Notes: generated from the letters alone by a model not told the origin. A stretch of 64,000 nt of DNA from CAZPBN01 sp964584935 (GCA_964584935.1 CAZPBN010000005.1:62001-126000); one strand, 5' to 3'. Shown: positions 53,001 through 62,008, numbered from the stretch's first letter. Numbers and translations: made by a program.

Positions 53001-54182
53001 CTAATTAATGATATTTGTTTTCCAGCTGAATTTAAAAGCTTTTTTAAGGGATTTCTCTCTGAGACTGTTTTTCTCACCCGGAGAAAGATTGAGTATTTGT
53101 TCTATGGATTTTGCCAGGGCTTCGGGATTGTTGACCGGAACTGTTTGCCCTATTATCAACTCCTTCAGCGATGGAATATCGGTTGCAACCACGGGCAACC
53201 CGCATCCCATTGCCTCCAGGGCTGCCACAGCAAAGCCTTCATCTCGAGAAGGTAAAACACTCAATTCCGCAATATTATGAAACCGGGCGAGCACATCCTG
53301 GGTGATATGACCCATAATATGAACGTTTTGATTCTCCTCTTTAGTAGGAGGTCTGCCCAGAACATCTTTGATATCTCCTGAGCCAAAAAGAAGAAGTGTG
53401 AATGGATGCTTTTTTTGCAGTATCGTGTTGGCTCTTAACAAAACATCCACACCTTTAGTTTTGGACATCTTTCCGCCGAAGGTGACAACCGGAAGGGAGG
53501 GATCGGCGTTAATTCCGAAATCGTGGAAAATTTTAGGTTTGGAAAGACGAAGGGGTCGGAAAATTTTGTTGTCGTAGCCATTGGGGATGACAATCACTTT
53601 CTCTTCTTCAACTCCATAGAGCTTGATGCAGTCTGCTTTCAAACCATTTGAGATGGAAAAAATATAAGCCGCATTTTGGGCACATGATGTGGCATAGGGC
53701 TGCATACGGGGATCATAACGAAATCCCATCTGATTGGAATTGTGAGCTCCCGCAATATAGGAGCATCCCAGTTCATTCAGTACATATCCCATCAACCAGA
53801 TGTGTTCGGTTTCTATAACATCCGGTTGGAAATCCTGAATGGTTTTTTGGAGGTAATCTTTCAGAAACTCTATATATATTGAGAATTCATTCTTGGACAT
53901 GTCTTTGAAAGTCCAGGCGTTCTTCAGATTCCTGGGATTGGGATCTGGAACAATAAGAGGAAAAGTGGGAAAATTGATTCCTTGATATTCGACAGGAAAC
54001 TTGATGATTTGATACAAATCAGGATTGCCGTAATATTTGTCTGCATCCGGAGATGGCAAGCCGAGGTCAGGAAAGATAACCTTGACCCTATGTCCGAGAG
54101 CCAGAAGTTCCTGAACCACACCGTCAACCACAGTTGCGGCTCCGGTTCCCCAGGGTCCTGTTATTGTGAAGAGGATTTTCAT
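53001..54182 (-). CDS. GT4-family glycosyltransferase
   Basis: About 393 residues from ATG (MKILFTITGPWGTG); a TTG 18 codons upstream is less likely because it lies within the preceding gene. The N-terminal glycine-rich motif is GPWGTGAATVVDGVVQEL. The donor site includes VTFGGKMSKTKGVDVLLRA and SRDEGFAVAALEAMGCGLP with the E-x7-E spacing. Retaining transfer from a nucleotide sugar; acceptor unknown. It starts 10 bases after a small membrane protein gene. Weakly similar in layout only to 11486-12706. Confidence 0.87.
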   Translation of the reverse strand: MKILFTITGPWGTGAATVVDGVVQELLALGHRVKVIFPDLGLPSPDADKYYGNPDLYQIIKFPVEYQGINFPTFPLIVPDPNPRNLKNAWTFKDMSKNEFSIYIEFLKDYLQKTIQDFQPDVIETEHIWLMGYVLNELGCSYIAGAHNSNQMGFRYDPRMQPYATSCAQNAAYIFSISNGLKADCIKLYGVEEEKVIVIPNGYDNKIFRPLRLSKPKIFHDFGINADPSLPVVTFGGKMSKTKGVDVLLRANTILQKKHPFTLLLFGSGDIKDVLGRPPTKEENQNVHIMGHITQDVLARFHNIAELSVLPSRDEGFAVAALEAMGCGLPVVATDIPSLKELIIGQTVPVNNPEALAKSIEQILNLSPGEKNSLREKSLKKAFKFSWKTNIIN

Positions 54183-54192
54183 TTTAAGAACA

Positions 54193-54411
54193 TCACATAT
54201 TTCGTTTTTTACGGGAAATGTATACTTTCCAGGCAATGATCATAGCAATGCCAATCGCTATCCCAATCAAGCACCGGCTACGGATGGCGCTGGCTAACTG
54301 GGGATCATTAGCAAAAAATGAAATGACGATTCCAAAGATTCCCGTTGCAAAAATCATGATAACGCCGCAGCCCACAGCAGCTCTTATCATACTTAGAGGT
54401 GATTTTCTCAC
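54193..54411 (-). CDS. Small two-helix membrane protein
   Basis: 72 residues, start GTG, or an ATG seven codons later; neither has a strong site. Two membrane helices (VGCGVIMIFATGIFGIVISFF and CLIGIAIGIAMIIAWKVYI) end in a basic tail SRKKRNM. Upstream of and close to the GT4 gene. Function unknown. Confidence 0.6.
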   Translation of the reverse strand: MRKSPLSMIRAAVGCGVIMIFATGIFGIVISFFANDPQLASAIRSRCLIGIAIGIAMIIAWKVYISRKKRNM

Positions 54412-54600
54412 ACCTGTTTATATCACAACAGCAGAATTCCTTCAATAAAAGATACAACAGTCGCAAATCCCAGGTTTCACAAAAAATGTCAGGTTTATAT
54501 AAAAAGGAGAATATTAATATTGAGGAGGTTGAACATTTAAAAGCGATTATAATTTGTGGTCAAGCAGCATAGAATATTCTTGAGTATTCAAATTCGGACG

Positions 54601-54624
54601 TTTTGTGTTCATTTATGCACAAAA
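54601..54624. repeat. Inverted repeat upstream of the sigma-54 promoter
   Basis: TTTTGTG-N10-CACAAAA, 38 bases before the -24 box at 54662. A possible activator site. It lies in the 702-base gap 54412-55113, the longest in the window. Confidence 0.4.
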
Positions 54625-54661
54625 TACAAAGATTTTTCCAATTTTTCCCAGTAGAAAAAAT

Positions 54662-54677
54662 TGGCATGTTTTTTGCG
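54662..54677 (+). promoter_or_regulatory. Sigma-54 (-24/-12) promoter with no obvious gene
   Basis: TGGCATGTTTTTTGCG: GG and GC exactly 10 bases apart, T-run before the GC. Points rightward into DNA with only a 57-codon frame (54865-55038) before the convergent C1 cluster. Confidence 0.6.
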
Positions 54678-54864
54678 ATTAAATATCTTTCAGGATCAAT
54701 TTAGAGAAAGTTAAAAGCTCAAAAGAAGCGGTGGGAGCTTACTTTGAGTTCAGTTTGATCAAACAGACATTAATGTCCATGTCATGGAAATTGCACGAAA
54801 TGAAAAAAAATAAAAATAATAAATATAGAATGATAAGCAAAAAGACAATGCCGTTCCAAAAAAA

Positions 54865-55038
54865 ATGGAGCCAAAACAGATAATGAATGTCATTCAATCC
54901 ATAGAAAATCAACTCAAAATTCTGGAAAAATCAATTTCCAGGGATTTTAAGAAAGCAATACCTGGACATGGAAAATCAACTGATAAAAAACACGAGTTTT
55001 ACAGCAGGCAGCATTTAGGAAATCTGATATTGCAATGA
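54865..55038 (+). CDS. Possible 57-residue protein downstream of the sigma-54 promoter
   Basis: MEPKQIMNVIQSIENQLKIL starts an amphipathic, Lys/Glu/Ile-rich helix. A polar C-terminal half follows, with PGHGKSTDKKHEFYS. No ribosome-binding site is clear and no family is recognised. It could be a true small protein, a remnant, or chance. It is the only sizeable frame between the sigma-54 site and the asparagine synthetase gene. Confidence 0.35.
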   Translation: MEPKQIMNVIQSIENQLKILEKSISRDFKKAIPGHGKSTDKKHEFYSRQHLGNLILQ

Positions 55039-55083
55039 TATAGGAGTGGATTGCCCGGTCAAGTCAGGTAATGACATGTGTTG

Positions 55084-55109
55084 CCAGATCCGGGGATCAA
55101 GCCCTACAG
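55084..55109. repeat. Degenerate copy of a short intergenic repeat
   Basis: CCAGATCCGGGGATCAAGCC followed by CTACAG resembles GCCCGATACGGGGATCGGGC followed by CTACAG at 59723-59749. The palindrome is intact there and broken here. Confidence 0.5.
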
Positions 55110-55113
55110 CTAA

Positions 55114-56580
55114 CTATTTGAAAGGATCCCACCTCACAACAAGGCTTTCATAACCTTTAGGAAAATATTCCCTGAAAAGCCTGTAATAGTGAAGTTCTTT
55201 GGGAGAAAAAAGTTTCAGACCGGTTTCAGTGTTAAGATTGTTTTTGTATTCCTCTTCTGAGACTTTATCAGCTGTGAGTTCATCCATAAGATCATCCACT
55301 CCAGATCCTCCTGCAAATCTCAGCTTAGGCCTGTTTGCAATTTCTTCAGGGAGCCATCCTTTTAAAGCTTCTCTCAGAATCCATTTTTCGATGTCTCTTT
55401 CCTGTTTTGTATCATCATGAACCTTAAGGTCCATGGGGATTTTGTTGCTGAATTCGACCACTTCGGGATCAAGAAAGGGTGTGCGATAGTTGACAGAATT
55501 TGACTGCCATCCTCGATCCAGCCTTCTCAAAGCGGTGTTGTAAGCGATGTACACCAGCTTTTTGGCAATTTTTTCTTTTTCTTTCACATCAGGAATGTCT
55601 TTGAGTTCCCTGAAGTATCCGCCAAAAAGTTCATCAGCACCTTCACCCACAAGAATACAATTTGTGTAATCTGATATCATTTTTGATGTATAGAAATTTG
55701 CAATGGCACCGGAAACGCAATCCTCGTCGAACGTTTCCATATACCAGACTGCTTCGGGAATCAATGTTTTGATATCATCATCTGTGATTTCATAGATATA
55801 ATGTTCTAAGTCCAGAAATTGGGCCATTTGTTTTGCAAATTTTATATCTTTACTTGGATATCTTTTTATGGTTGTGCTGAAAAGTTTTATTTCAGGATCG
55901 ATAGACTTGGCGATGGCAGCGATTATGGAACTATCCAAACCTCCGCTGAGGGATACACCTTCAACAGCTCCATCATTCATTCTTTTTTTAACAGATTTCA
56001 CCATGAGTTCTTCGAGTATTTTGGAAGCTTCGCCCGGAGTTTTAAAATCCGGTACATCGGGAACAAAGATTTTAAATTGTTGAAGTCCTTCTTTTGTGGA
56101 ATAGTAATGTCCTGGCATGAGTTCATCCACTGACGAAACATGTCCGAGGAGCGACTTGGCTTCTGAAGCAAAATAAAGACAGTTATCCTGGTATTGATAT
56201 ATCAAAGGTCTTGCACCGACTGCATCCCGGACGAGGATTGTTTCATCATTATCTATAATGGCACATGAAAAACTTCCATCTAGTTTTGAAAAACACTTTT
56301 TTCCCTCTTTCATATAGAGTTGTCTCACATATTCAACATTTGACATTCCCTCAGGAATTGAGTTGTAAATATCTCCATCCATTAAAACCAGAGGTTTCTC
56401 TTCTCCGGATAATGCGGGTGTGGAGCGGTTTGAAAGAGAAAGCTCGCCGGCAGCAACGCCACCATCTGAAAACACCTGAATTTTAGATCTGTCAGGACCT
56501 CGGTGGTGAATTTTATTCAACATCTCTTCAAGATGTTTTTTTTCAATATTTTTTCCAATGATTCCTGTTATTGCGCTCAT
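55114..56580 (-). CDS. asnB: Asparagine synthetase-like protein lacking the glutaminase cysteine
   Basis: 488 residues. The Ntn-hydrolase N-terminal domain is present (HHRGPDRS, LMDGDIYN, DGSFSCAIID), but the obligatory MCGI start is MSAITG, so the Cys nucleophile for glutamine is absent. The synthetase domain is intact: ATP-PPi loop SLSGGLDSSIIAAI (212-218), then EGADELFGG and RTPFLDPEVVEF. It could still make an amide from free ammonia, aspartate or another carboxylate, and ATP. AAAGGAG precedes the ATG. It is the last gene of the C1 cluster, 20 bases after a nitrilase-family amidase that could supply ammonia. Confidence 0.85.
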   Translation of the reverse strand: MSAITGIIGKNIEKKHLEEMLNKIHHRGPDRSKIQVFSDGGVAAGELSLSNRSTPALSGEEKPLVLMDGDIYNSIPEGMSNVEYVRQLYMKEGKKCFSKLDGSFSCAIIDNDETILVRDAVGARPLIYQYQDNCLYFASEAKSLLGHVSSVDELMPGHYYSTKEGLQQFKIFVPDVPDFKTPGEASKILEELMVKSVKKRMNDGAVEGVSLSGGLDSSIIAAIAKSIDPEIKLFSTTIKRYPSKDIKFAKQMAQFLDLEHYIYEITDDDIKTLIPEAVWYMETFDEDCVSGAIANFYTSKMISDYTNCILVGEGADELFGGYFRELKDIPDVKEKEKIAKKLVYIAYNTALRRLDRGWQSNSVNYRTPFLDPEVVEFSNKIPMDLKVHDDTKQERDIEKWILREALKGWLPEEIANRPKLRFAGGSGVDDLMDELTADKVSEEEYKNNLNTETGLKLFSPKELHYYRLFREYFPKGYESLVVRWDPFK

Positions 56581-56600
56581 ATTAAATCTCCTTTTTTGTT

Positions 56601-57386
56601 TTAAATTTCCTTTAAGTTCTTAGTCACATCAAAAGGTCTTTTCCAGCTTTTTTGAGCTTTTTCCCTTTCAATTAAAGTGTCAATATTAGAGAAAGCATAT
56701 TCAGAAAATTCTTCCTCAGTCTCTTCTTTTATGATTTTTCCTGAAGGAAGAAGATAGAAAGCAAAATTCTGGTAGCGGCATTTGAATTTTTCGCTGGTTC
56801 CCCCTCCGCCACAGCACACCAGAGGGATTATATTCTCAATGGCTCTAGCACTTACCAGGCTTCTGACATAGGGAATGTATTCATTTTCCTCTTTAAAGGG
56901 AGAAAAAATAATTTTGGCACCCTTAAATACAAGGTTTCTTATAAGCTCAGGATACCAGATGTCATAGCAAATTGATATTCCAAAAGGAATCCCGTCCAGT
57001 TCAAAGAGAGGGAGTTTTTTGCCGCTTCCAAGGCCTCGGAGCGTTCGGTCTGTATGGCTGAGTTGAATTTTTCTGTAAGTGCCGACAAGATCACCGGTTT
57101 TGTCTATAATTAAGCAGGTGTTGAAATAATTCTCCTGTGATTTCTCTGTGAGGTTCCCTATGATGTTCACAGAAAACTGCTTGGATTTGTCCTGAAGCCA
57201 GCAGGTTATTTCACCGGGAATCTCTTCAAAATATTTGCCATCCGCATCAAAAGAATCCTCGGGGAGAAGAACAAAATCATTATTTTTTGTCTTCTCCAGC
57301 ATTTTTGAAATTTTTGTTTTGTTTTTTTTGACACTTGTCTCATAATTGAAACAAAAAGTTGCGATTTTTATCTGGTTCATTTGCAT
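56601..57386 (-). CDS. Carbon-nitrogen hydrolase (nitrilase superfamily amidase)
   Basis: 261 residues. The catalytic triad is complete: Glu43 (LLPEDSFDADG), Lys106 (GTYRKIQLSH) and Cys140 (GISICYDIWYPELIRN). These enzymes split amides, nitriles or carbamoyl compounds, releasing ammonia. Cytoplasmic. It lies between the Cys-less asparagine synthetase (20 bases) and an MttB-type methyltransferase (15 bases), probably in one transcript. The substrate may be an amide of the N-methyl compound used by the cluster, which is inference. Confidence 0.88.
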   Translation of the reverse strand: MQMNQIKIATFCFNYETSVKKNKTKISKMLEKTKNNDFVLLPEDSFDADGKYFEEIPGEITCWLQDKSKQFSVNIIGNLTEKSQENYFNTCLIIDKTGDLVGTYRKIQLSHTDRTLRGLGSGKKLPLFELDGIPFGISICYDIWYPELIRNLVFKGAKIIFSPFKEENEYIPYVRSLVSARAIENIIPLVCCGGGGTSEKFKCRYQNFAFYLLPSGKIIKEETEEEFSEYAFSNIDTLIEREKAQKSWKRPFDVTKNLKEI

Positions 57387-57401
57387 CTTTCAGAATGAGA
57401 T

Positions 57402-58865
57402 TTAATTAAGGATTTGATTTTTAATTTTCTGAACTTCTTCAAGATTGAGGCTGCCTTCTATTTTTTCCCCCATATAAAGCCATCCTTTCCTTAAACCGGA
57501 TCGAGCTTCTTTCATGAATTTGTTACCGCTGTTTCCTGAATTTATGGCATCATTTATTAACTCCGAATAGTAATTTATATTATCCTGAGTGAATTCTTCA
57601 CTTCCTTTGATTATAAAATCTATTCTGTTAGATATATCATTTTTGATGTGAGGTTCCACCTTGACTCCGAACATTTCCAGTGAATCACAAACAGCCTTTT
57701 GGGAGATTTTCTCGATGTTGTAGTAGGAAGATTCAGAAAAAAGCTTTTTTATATGAGAGATTATTTGATTGTCGATGATATATTGTTCAGGACAGACTGT
57801 CATTACCTGTTCAAGCATTCCAAGGGCGCTGTTTATGAATTGGGCTCCGCTGGCAGATTCGAATACACAAGAAAGAGTCTTTTCTGCCACAGCTTGAGGA
57901 TTAGGCTCTTTTTCGTCTGAAACAGCTGCTGTTCCACAGCAGGGGATTTTATAGTGATAGGTCATATCTGACATGATAGCTATTCGTCTTATGCTTTCAG
58001 GCTGACACCATCGGGGTGACGCATCAACAAGAAGATTTGAAGAAATGGGGATTCCTCTGTAAAGCACTTGAGCTCCAGGCTTAACCAGGTTAGCAAGGAC
58101 GATGGCTGAAAGCATTTCTGCGTTCAGTTGAATGATTTCACCCACCTCTGACAGGGGAGAAGTGGTTCCAGCCTGGGGGCAGCTTGAAATAGAAACAGGA
58201 ATGTCATGTTGGATAATGCTTATGAATTTGTCTATAGTTGAACTGACCAGGCTCAAAGGGCTTTGAATGACACAGGAGATGAAGGATATCAAGGATTTAT
58301 CCTGAACCATGTCAATGATTTCCGGAAGTTTATCCAGAACAAACAAGTTGGCAAGATTTATATGCTTTGTTGTGTTTTCAAGAAAGATTTCTGTTTTTTT
58401 TAAATCCATTATGTCTTCCGGCACGTCCGGTTCAACGGGTCTGGTGATGAAATCCACGTTATCCAGTTTCTCGCAGAGTTTGATAATATCTATCAAATCC
58501 TGAGTGACAGCAGGCTTCTTTTTAAAGATTCCGTCTTCAAGATGGAGCACATTCAATGCTTGTCCTCCTGTTCCGAAATAAACAAGAGGATTCTCTGGAT
58601 CAATAACAATTTTGTTATCCGGATTTTTGGCGCCAAGAATTATCTTTTTTGCTGTCTGGTTGATTGCTTTATCAACCATTTTTTTTGGAATCTTTATCCT
58701 TCCCTTTTCGTATATAGCTCCTTCTTTTTTAAAAAGGTCAATGGCTTGTTCGTTTGTAATTTTTACTCCTGTTTCGCTTAAAATTCTGCAGGAGCCATCA
58801 TGAATAGTCTGGCATTCGTCTTTACTTAGAAAAGAGTATTTGTGTATATTCATTCCTCTAGACAT
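57402..58865 (-). CDS. mttB: MttB-family N-methyl compound:corrinoid methyltransferase (non-pyrrolysine)
   Basis: 487 residues. Family landmarks: VYFGTGGQALNVLHLEDG, SLISFISCVIQSPLSLVS, SISSCPQAGTTSPLSEVGEI and the C-terminal LRKGWLYMGEK. Trimethylamine-specific MttB has an in-frame UAG for pyrrolysine; this frame is continuous, so it belongs with the quaternary-amine types (such as glycine betaine, proline betaine or carnitine enzymes). It moves a methyl group from substrate to the corrinoid protein encoded 37 bases upstream in the operon. GAGAGG precedes the ATG. Paralogue of 62704-64000. Substrate not predictable. Confidence 0.88.
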   Translation of the reverse strand: MSRGMNIHKYSFLSKDECQTIHDGSCRILSETGVKITNEQAIDLFKKEGAIYEKGRIKIPKKMVDKAINQTAKKIILGAKNPDNKIVIDPENPLVYFGTGGQALNVLHLEDGIFKKKPAVTQDLIDIIKLCEKLDNVDFITRPVEPDVPEDIMDLKKTEIFLENTTKHINLANLFVLDKLPEIIDMVQDKSLISFISCVIQSPLSLVSSTIDKFISIIQHDIPVSISSCPQAGTTSPLSEVGEIIQLNAEMLSAIVLANLVKPGAQVLYRGIPISSNLLVDASPRWCQPESIRRIAIMSDMTYHYKIPCCGTAAVSDEKEPNPQAVAEKTLSCVFESASGAQFINSALGMLEQVMTVCPEQYIIDNQIISHIKKLFSESSYYNIEKISQKAVCDSLEMFGVKVEPHIKNDISNRIDFIIKGSEEFTQDNINYYSELINDAINSGNSGNKFMKEARSGLRKGWLYMGEKIEGSLNLEEVQKIKNQILN

Positions 58866-58902
58866 TGTTTTTTTCCTCTCATTGTGTCAACGTCAGGAAA
58901 AA

Positions 58903-59577
58903 TCATGATAATTCTTCCAGTTTGTGTATGGCGTCAAAGGCATCTTCAGCATAGAGATCAGCTCCGATTTTCTTTGCGAAATCCTGAGAAACAGGAGCTC
59001 CGCCTATACAGACTTTCACATTGTCGCGGAGCCCTTCTTTGTTCAAGAGTTCTATGACTTTACTCATGCCCTCCATGGTTGTTGTTAAAAGTGCGGAAAG
59101 ACCAATGAACTTTGCTTCGAATTCTTTCGCGGCACTCACTATTTTTTCAGGCTTAACGTCTGTTCCTAAATCTGTAACTTTAAAACCTGACCCATTGAGG
59201 ATGGTGGCAACTATGTTTTTTCCTATATCGTGCATGTCCCCTTCTACTGTTGCGATCACAAAGTTTCCCCGGTTTTCTGCTTCATCTTCAGCTAATAATG
59301 GCTCTAAAAATGTTGTGGCTTCCTGAACGCACTCGGCTGAAGCCAGCATATCCGGTATTATATAATCTCCAGACTCGAAACGGCGTCCCACTTCTTCCAT
59401 ACCCGGAGTGATCGCTTTGGATAAAATATCGGAAGCAGGCACTTTTTCTTCGATTGCTTTTTTGACAAGTTCTATAACCCCAGGTTTTCCCGCCATCTTG
59501 CCATCATAGCCTTCATCATCAATATCTACTTTTCCAGATATGACATTCTTTTTTATTTCTTCTAATATGTTACTCAT
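58903..59577 (-). CDS. mttC: Corrinoid methyl-carrier protein (MttC/MtbC type)
   Basis: 224 residues. N-terminal helical cap domain, then the B12-binding domain with TVEGDMHDIGKN supplying the axial His (DxHxxG), and the strands GLSALLTTTM and VKVCIGGAPVS that line the nucleotide tail. GGAGG precedes the ATG. Carries the methyl group between MttB and the THF methyltransferase. Close paralogue of 62019-62684. The partner pairs MttB1-MttC1 and MttB2-MttC2 lie at opposite ends of the folate genes. Confidence 0.93.
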   Translation of the reverse strand: MSNILEEIKKNVISGKVDIDDEGYDGKMAGKPGVIELVKKAIEEKVPASDILSKAITPGMEEVGRRFESGDYIIPDMLASAECVQEATTFLEPLLAEDEAENRGNFVIATVEGDMHDIGKNIVATILNGSGFKVTDLGTDVKPEKIVSAAKEFEAKFIGLSALLTTTMEGMSKVIELLNKEGLRDNVKVCIGGAPVSQDFAKKIGADLYAEDAFDAIHKLEELS

Positions 59578-59595
59578 ATTAATCCTCCTTTAACG

Positions 59596-59788
59596 TGATC
59601 TATTCATAAAAACTGACGGCACCATTAACAAATACCATCTTAGTTCTTTCATTTGATGTCTTGCTTTATTGTATTTCATATTACCTTGGACATCTCATGT
59701 TTTATCATACATTTTATTATTAGCCCGATACGGGGATCGGGCCCTACAGAATAGATAACATTCACCTGAGCTATCCATAAAAACTGAC
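59596..59788. repeat. 22-base direct repeats flanking a palindromic repeat
   Basis: TGATCTATTCATAAAAACTGAC (first 20 shown as TGATCTATTCATAAAAACTG, at 59596) recurs with two changes at 59767, 171 bases on. Between them GCCCGAT-ACGGGG-ATCGGGC forms a hairpin at 59723-59742, followed by CCTACAG. No gene in this 217-base gap. It looks like an inserted repeat unit within the operon. Confidence 0.5.
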
Positions 59789-59794
59789 ATATGG

Positions 59795-60622
59795 TTATTT
59801 ACTTTTTTTAGGCTCATCAAATTCTCCATTCCTCACAGCTCTAATATATTTGCGGCAGTGCCTGTCTTTTCCCGATATCAATTCTCCCAGTAATATAGCC
59901 TGCCTTATTGATTTTTTTGTGGGGTCACATATCGCAGAGTCCAGTCCATGAGTAATGGCTGAGATAATCAGAGCTCCATTGACTTTAGATCTCTTCAACA
60001 GTCCGAAAGCGACATTTGAAACTCCCATGGTCGTTTTTGCTTCAGGGAATTCTTTTTTCACTTTGGTCAAAGTATCCAATGTGATTTTCGCACAGCCATA
60101 ACTAGCGGAGATAGGCATAACCAGAGGATCAAAAAAGATTTTATCCTCTGGAATTCCCGCTTTCTCTGTTTTTTTGTGGAGTTCATGGCATACCAAAAGA
60201 CGATCTTCTGGAGTATTTGGGATTCCTTCAGCTCCCATTGCCAGGGCAATAATTCCTGCTCCATGTTCTGCAGCTAAAGGAAGAAGCGAATCGAGAATAT
60301 GATCGTCGTTTTTAACAGAATTGATGATCCACGGACGCCTCTTATTGATATATTCTGCTGCTTTTTCAATGATCTCCGGATTATCTGAATCGATGCTTAA
60401 GCTCTTTTCGGTTGTCTCAAAAGCAATATCTATAAGCCATTTCATATCACTAATTTCTTTGTCTTTATCTCCAGTTCCAGTCCCTGCGTTCAAATCTATA
60501 TAGTGGGCACCGGCTTTATCTTGTTTTTCAATTTGGGTTTTAATGGCTTCTTTATCATGAGAATGAATAGCTTTGGCTATACTTTTTCTTGTTGCGTTTA
60601 TTTTTTCACCTATAATAATCAT
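59795..60622 (-). CDS. Methyltetrahydrofolate:corrinoid methyltransferase (MtgA/AcsE-like)
   Basis: 275 residues, a pterin-binding TIM barrel. It opens MIIIGEKINATRKSIAKAI, then has DLNAGTGTGDKDKEISDM and SIDSDNPEIIEKA, with DPLVMPISA and TTMGVSNVAFGL as later folate-site strands. Transfers methyl between corrinoid protein and tetrahydrofolate. Placed between mttC1 and metF, it completes the path from MttB to folate. Translation starts at ATG after GAGAGGTAAT. Confidence 0.92.
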   Translation of the reverse strand: MIIIGEKINATRKSIAKAIHSHDKEAIKTQIEKQDKAGAHYIDLNAGTGTGDKDKEISDMKWLIDIAFETTEKSLSIDSDNPEIIEKAAEYINKRRPWIINSVKNDDHILDSLLPLAAEHGAGIIALAMGAEGIPNTPEDRLLVCHELHKKTEKAGIPEDKIFFDPLVMPISASYGCAKITLDTLTKVKKEFPEAKTTMGVSNVAFGLLKRSKVNGALIISAITHGLDSAICDPTKKSIRQAILLGELISGKDRHCRKYIRAVRNGEFDEPKKSK

Positions 60623-60645
60623 TATTACCTCTCAACTTAATTGTT

Positions 60646-61548
60646 TTATATATTTCCTTTTTGCAGGAGCCCTGATTCCTCTGCTATTCGGGGAGTGATG
60701 CTTTCCCACATCAGAGGCATAAGATGAATCCCTTTTACGCCTTCTATTTGTTTGAGTTGTTTAATTGTTTCCACAGCGATTTGCACACCCTCTTCTTTAG
60801 GCTCTTTGGCTTTATCCAGGCGCTGGATGATGTCTTTTGAAATCTGCATTCCGGGAACTTCTTTTTCCATATAAGTGAGGGCTTTAACTGATTTCACCGG
60901 CATCACTCCTGCTAAAATCGCAACCTTTTCATGTAAGCCCTTTTTTCTAACATCGTTCATCCACTCACGAAACCTGTCGATATCAAAAACAGGCTGGGTT
61001 TGAATAAACTGGACTCCTGCACGGATTTTTTTCCCTAGGCGAAGAACCCGGAAATCAAACGGTGGGGCAAAAGGATTGGCTGCTCCTCCTATAAAAAGGG
61101 AAGGAGGTGTTTTTATTTTTTCTCCTGAAAGAAAAAATCCTTGGGTTAAATTTTTAGTCATGGCGATCAACTGTATGGAATCAAGCTCAAAGACACCTTT
61201 TGCTTCCGGATGATTGCCAAAACGCTGATGATCTCCGGTCAGACAAAGAACATTTTCAATTCCCAACGCAGCCATTCCTAATAAATCACTTTGTATGGCT
61301 AATCTATTGCGGTCTCTACAGGTTATTTGAACCACAGGTTCCAGTCCTTCCTCAAGAACAATTTTTGCCGAAGCTATGCTGGAAAGCCGAACAATGGCGG
61401 TCTGATTATCTGTGATATTAACACCGTCTGCGATATCTATGAAATGCTTGGTTTTCCTGCGTATAACATTTCCATTACTGCTCATGGGCGGTCCTAATTC
61501 TGCTGTGAAAACAAACTTTCCGGCATTAACTTTTTCTCTAAGTGACAT
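60646..61548 (-). CDS. metF: Methylenetetrahydrofolate reductase
   Basis: 300 residues, FAD TIM barrel: FVFTAELGPPMSSNG, CLTGDHQRFGNHPEAKG, QTQPVFDID and GVMPVKSVKAL. Interconverts methyl-THF and methylene-THF. It overlaps metV by 11 bases, as in MetV-MetF complexes of acetogens, where MetV bridges to an iron-sulfur electron donor. In a methyl-oxidising direction it would produce methylene-THF from the methyl groups supplied by the corrinoid enzymes. Confidence 0.94.
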   Translation of the reverse strand: MSLREKVNAGKFVFTAELGPPMSSNGNVIRRKTKHFIDIADGVNITDNQTAIVRLSSIASAKIVLEEGLEPVVQITCRDRNRLAIQSDLLGMAALGIENVLCLTGDHQRFGNHPEAKGVFELDSIQLIAMTKNLTQGFFLSGEKIKTPPSLFIGGAANPFAPPFDFRVLRLGKKIRAGVQFIQTQPVFDIDRFREWMNDVRKKGLHEKVAILAGVMPVKSVKALTYMEKEVPGMQISKDIIQRLDKAKEPKEEGVQIAVETIKQLKQIEGVKGIHLMPLMWESITPRIAEESGLLQKGNI

Positions 61549-62008
61549 TTTTATCCTTTTTCCTTTTGAAGAAGATGGGAGGCTCTATCCTTTTTTTGAG
61601 AACGTTGAGCCAGGCTGAGGTTTTTTCCAGATTCCAATTATGAATCTTTTCAATACGATCCAAAAGGAAGGTTCTTCTAAAAAAACGGTTGCGACTGTAA
61701 ATCAAATACCAAATGCATTTTCTCTCCGGATAGACCTCGCAGGATCCGTCAGCTCCTGTTCCCCCGCAAGGTCCATTCCTTAGACGTTTCGGACATCTTT
61801 GAGAACAGACAAAACCTGTATGGCTTAAAATACATTGCCCACAGTGCTGGCACCTGAAAAGAGGAACTTTTACGATATCCTCAAACAGAAGCAATATCCT
61901 GGATAAAATTTTTTCTTTTCTGCTTGGTTTTGTTTGTTCAAGCGTAGCAATATTCATAGAATTGTCTTCTTTTGTGGAAAGTTCTTCTTTTTTTGTGTTT
62001 TTGTTCAT
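61538..62008 (-). CDS. metV: MetV, zinc/Fe-S subunit of methylene-THF reductase
   Basis: 156 residues. The Cys-rich core CQHCGQCILSHTGFVCSQRC, then NGPCGGTGADGSCEVYPERK, is the methylene-THF reductase C-terminal (MetV) domain. The N-terminal 40 residues are a polar extension. It forms a complex with MetF from the overlapping gene. The start lacks a strong site, but an ATG at residue 18 is possible. Confidence 0.92.
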   Translation of the reverse strand: MNKNTKKEELSTKEDNSMNIATLEQTKPSRKEKILSRILLLFEDIVKVPLFRCQHCGQCILSHTGFVCSQRCPKRLRNGPCGGTGADGSCEVYPERKCIWYLIYSRNRFFRRTFLLDRIEKIHNWNLEKTSAWLNVLKKRIEPPIFFKRKKDKNVT

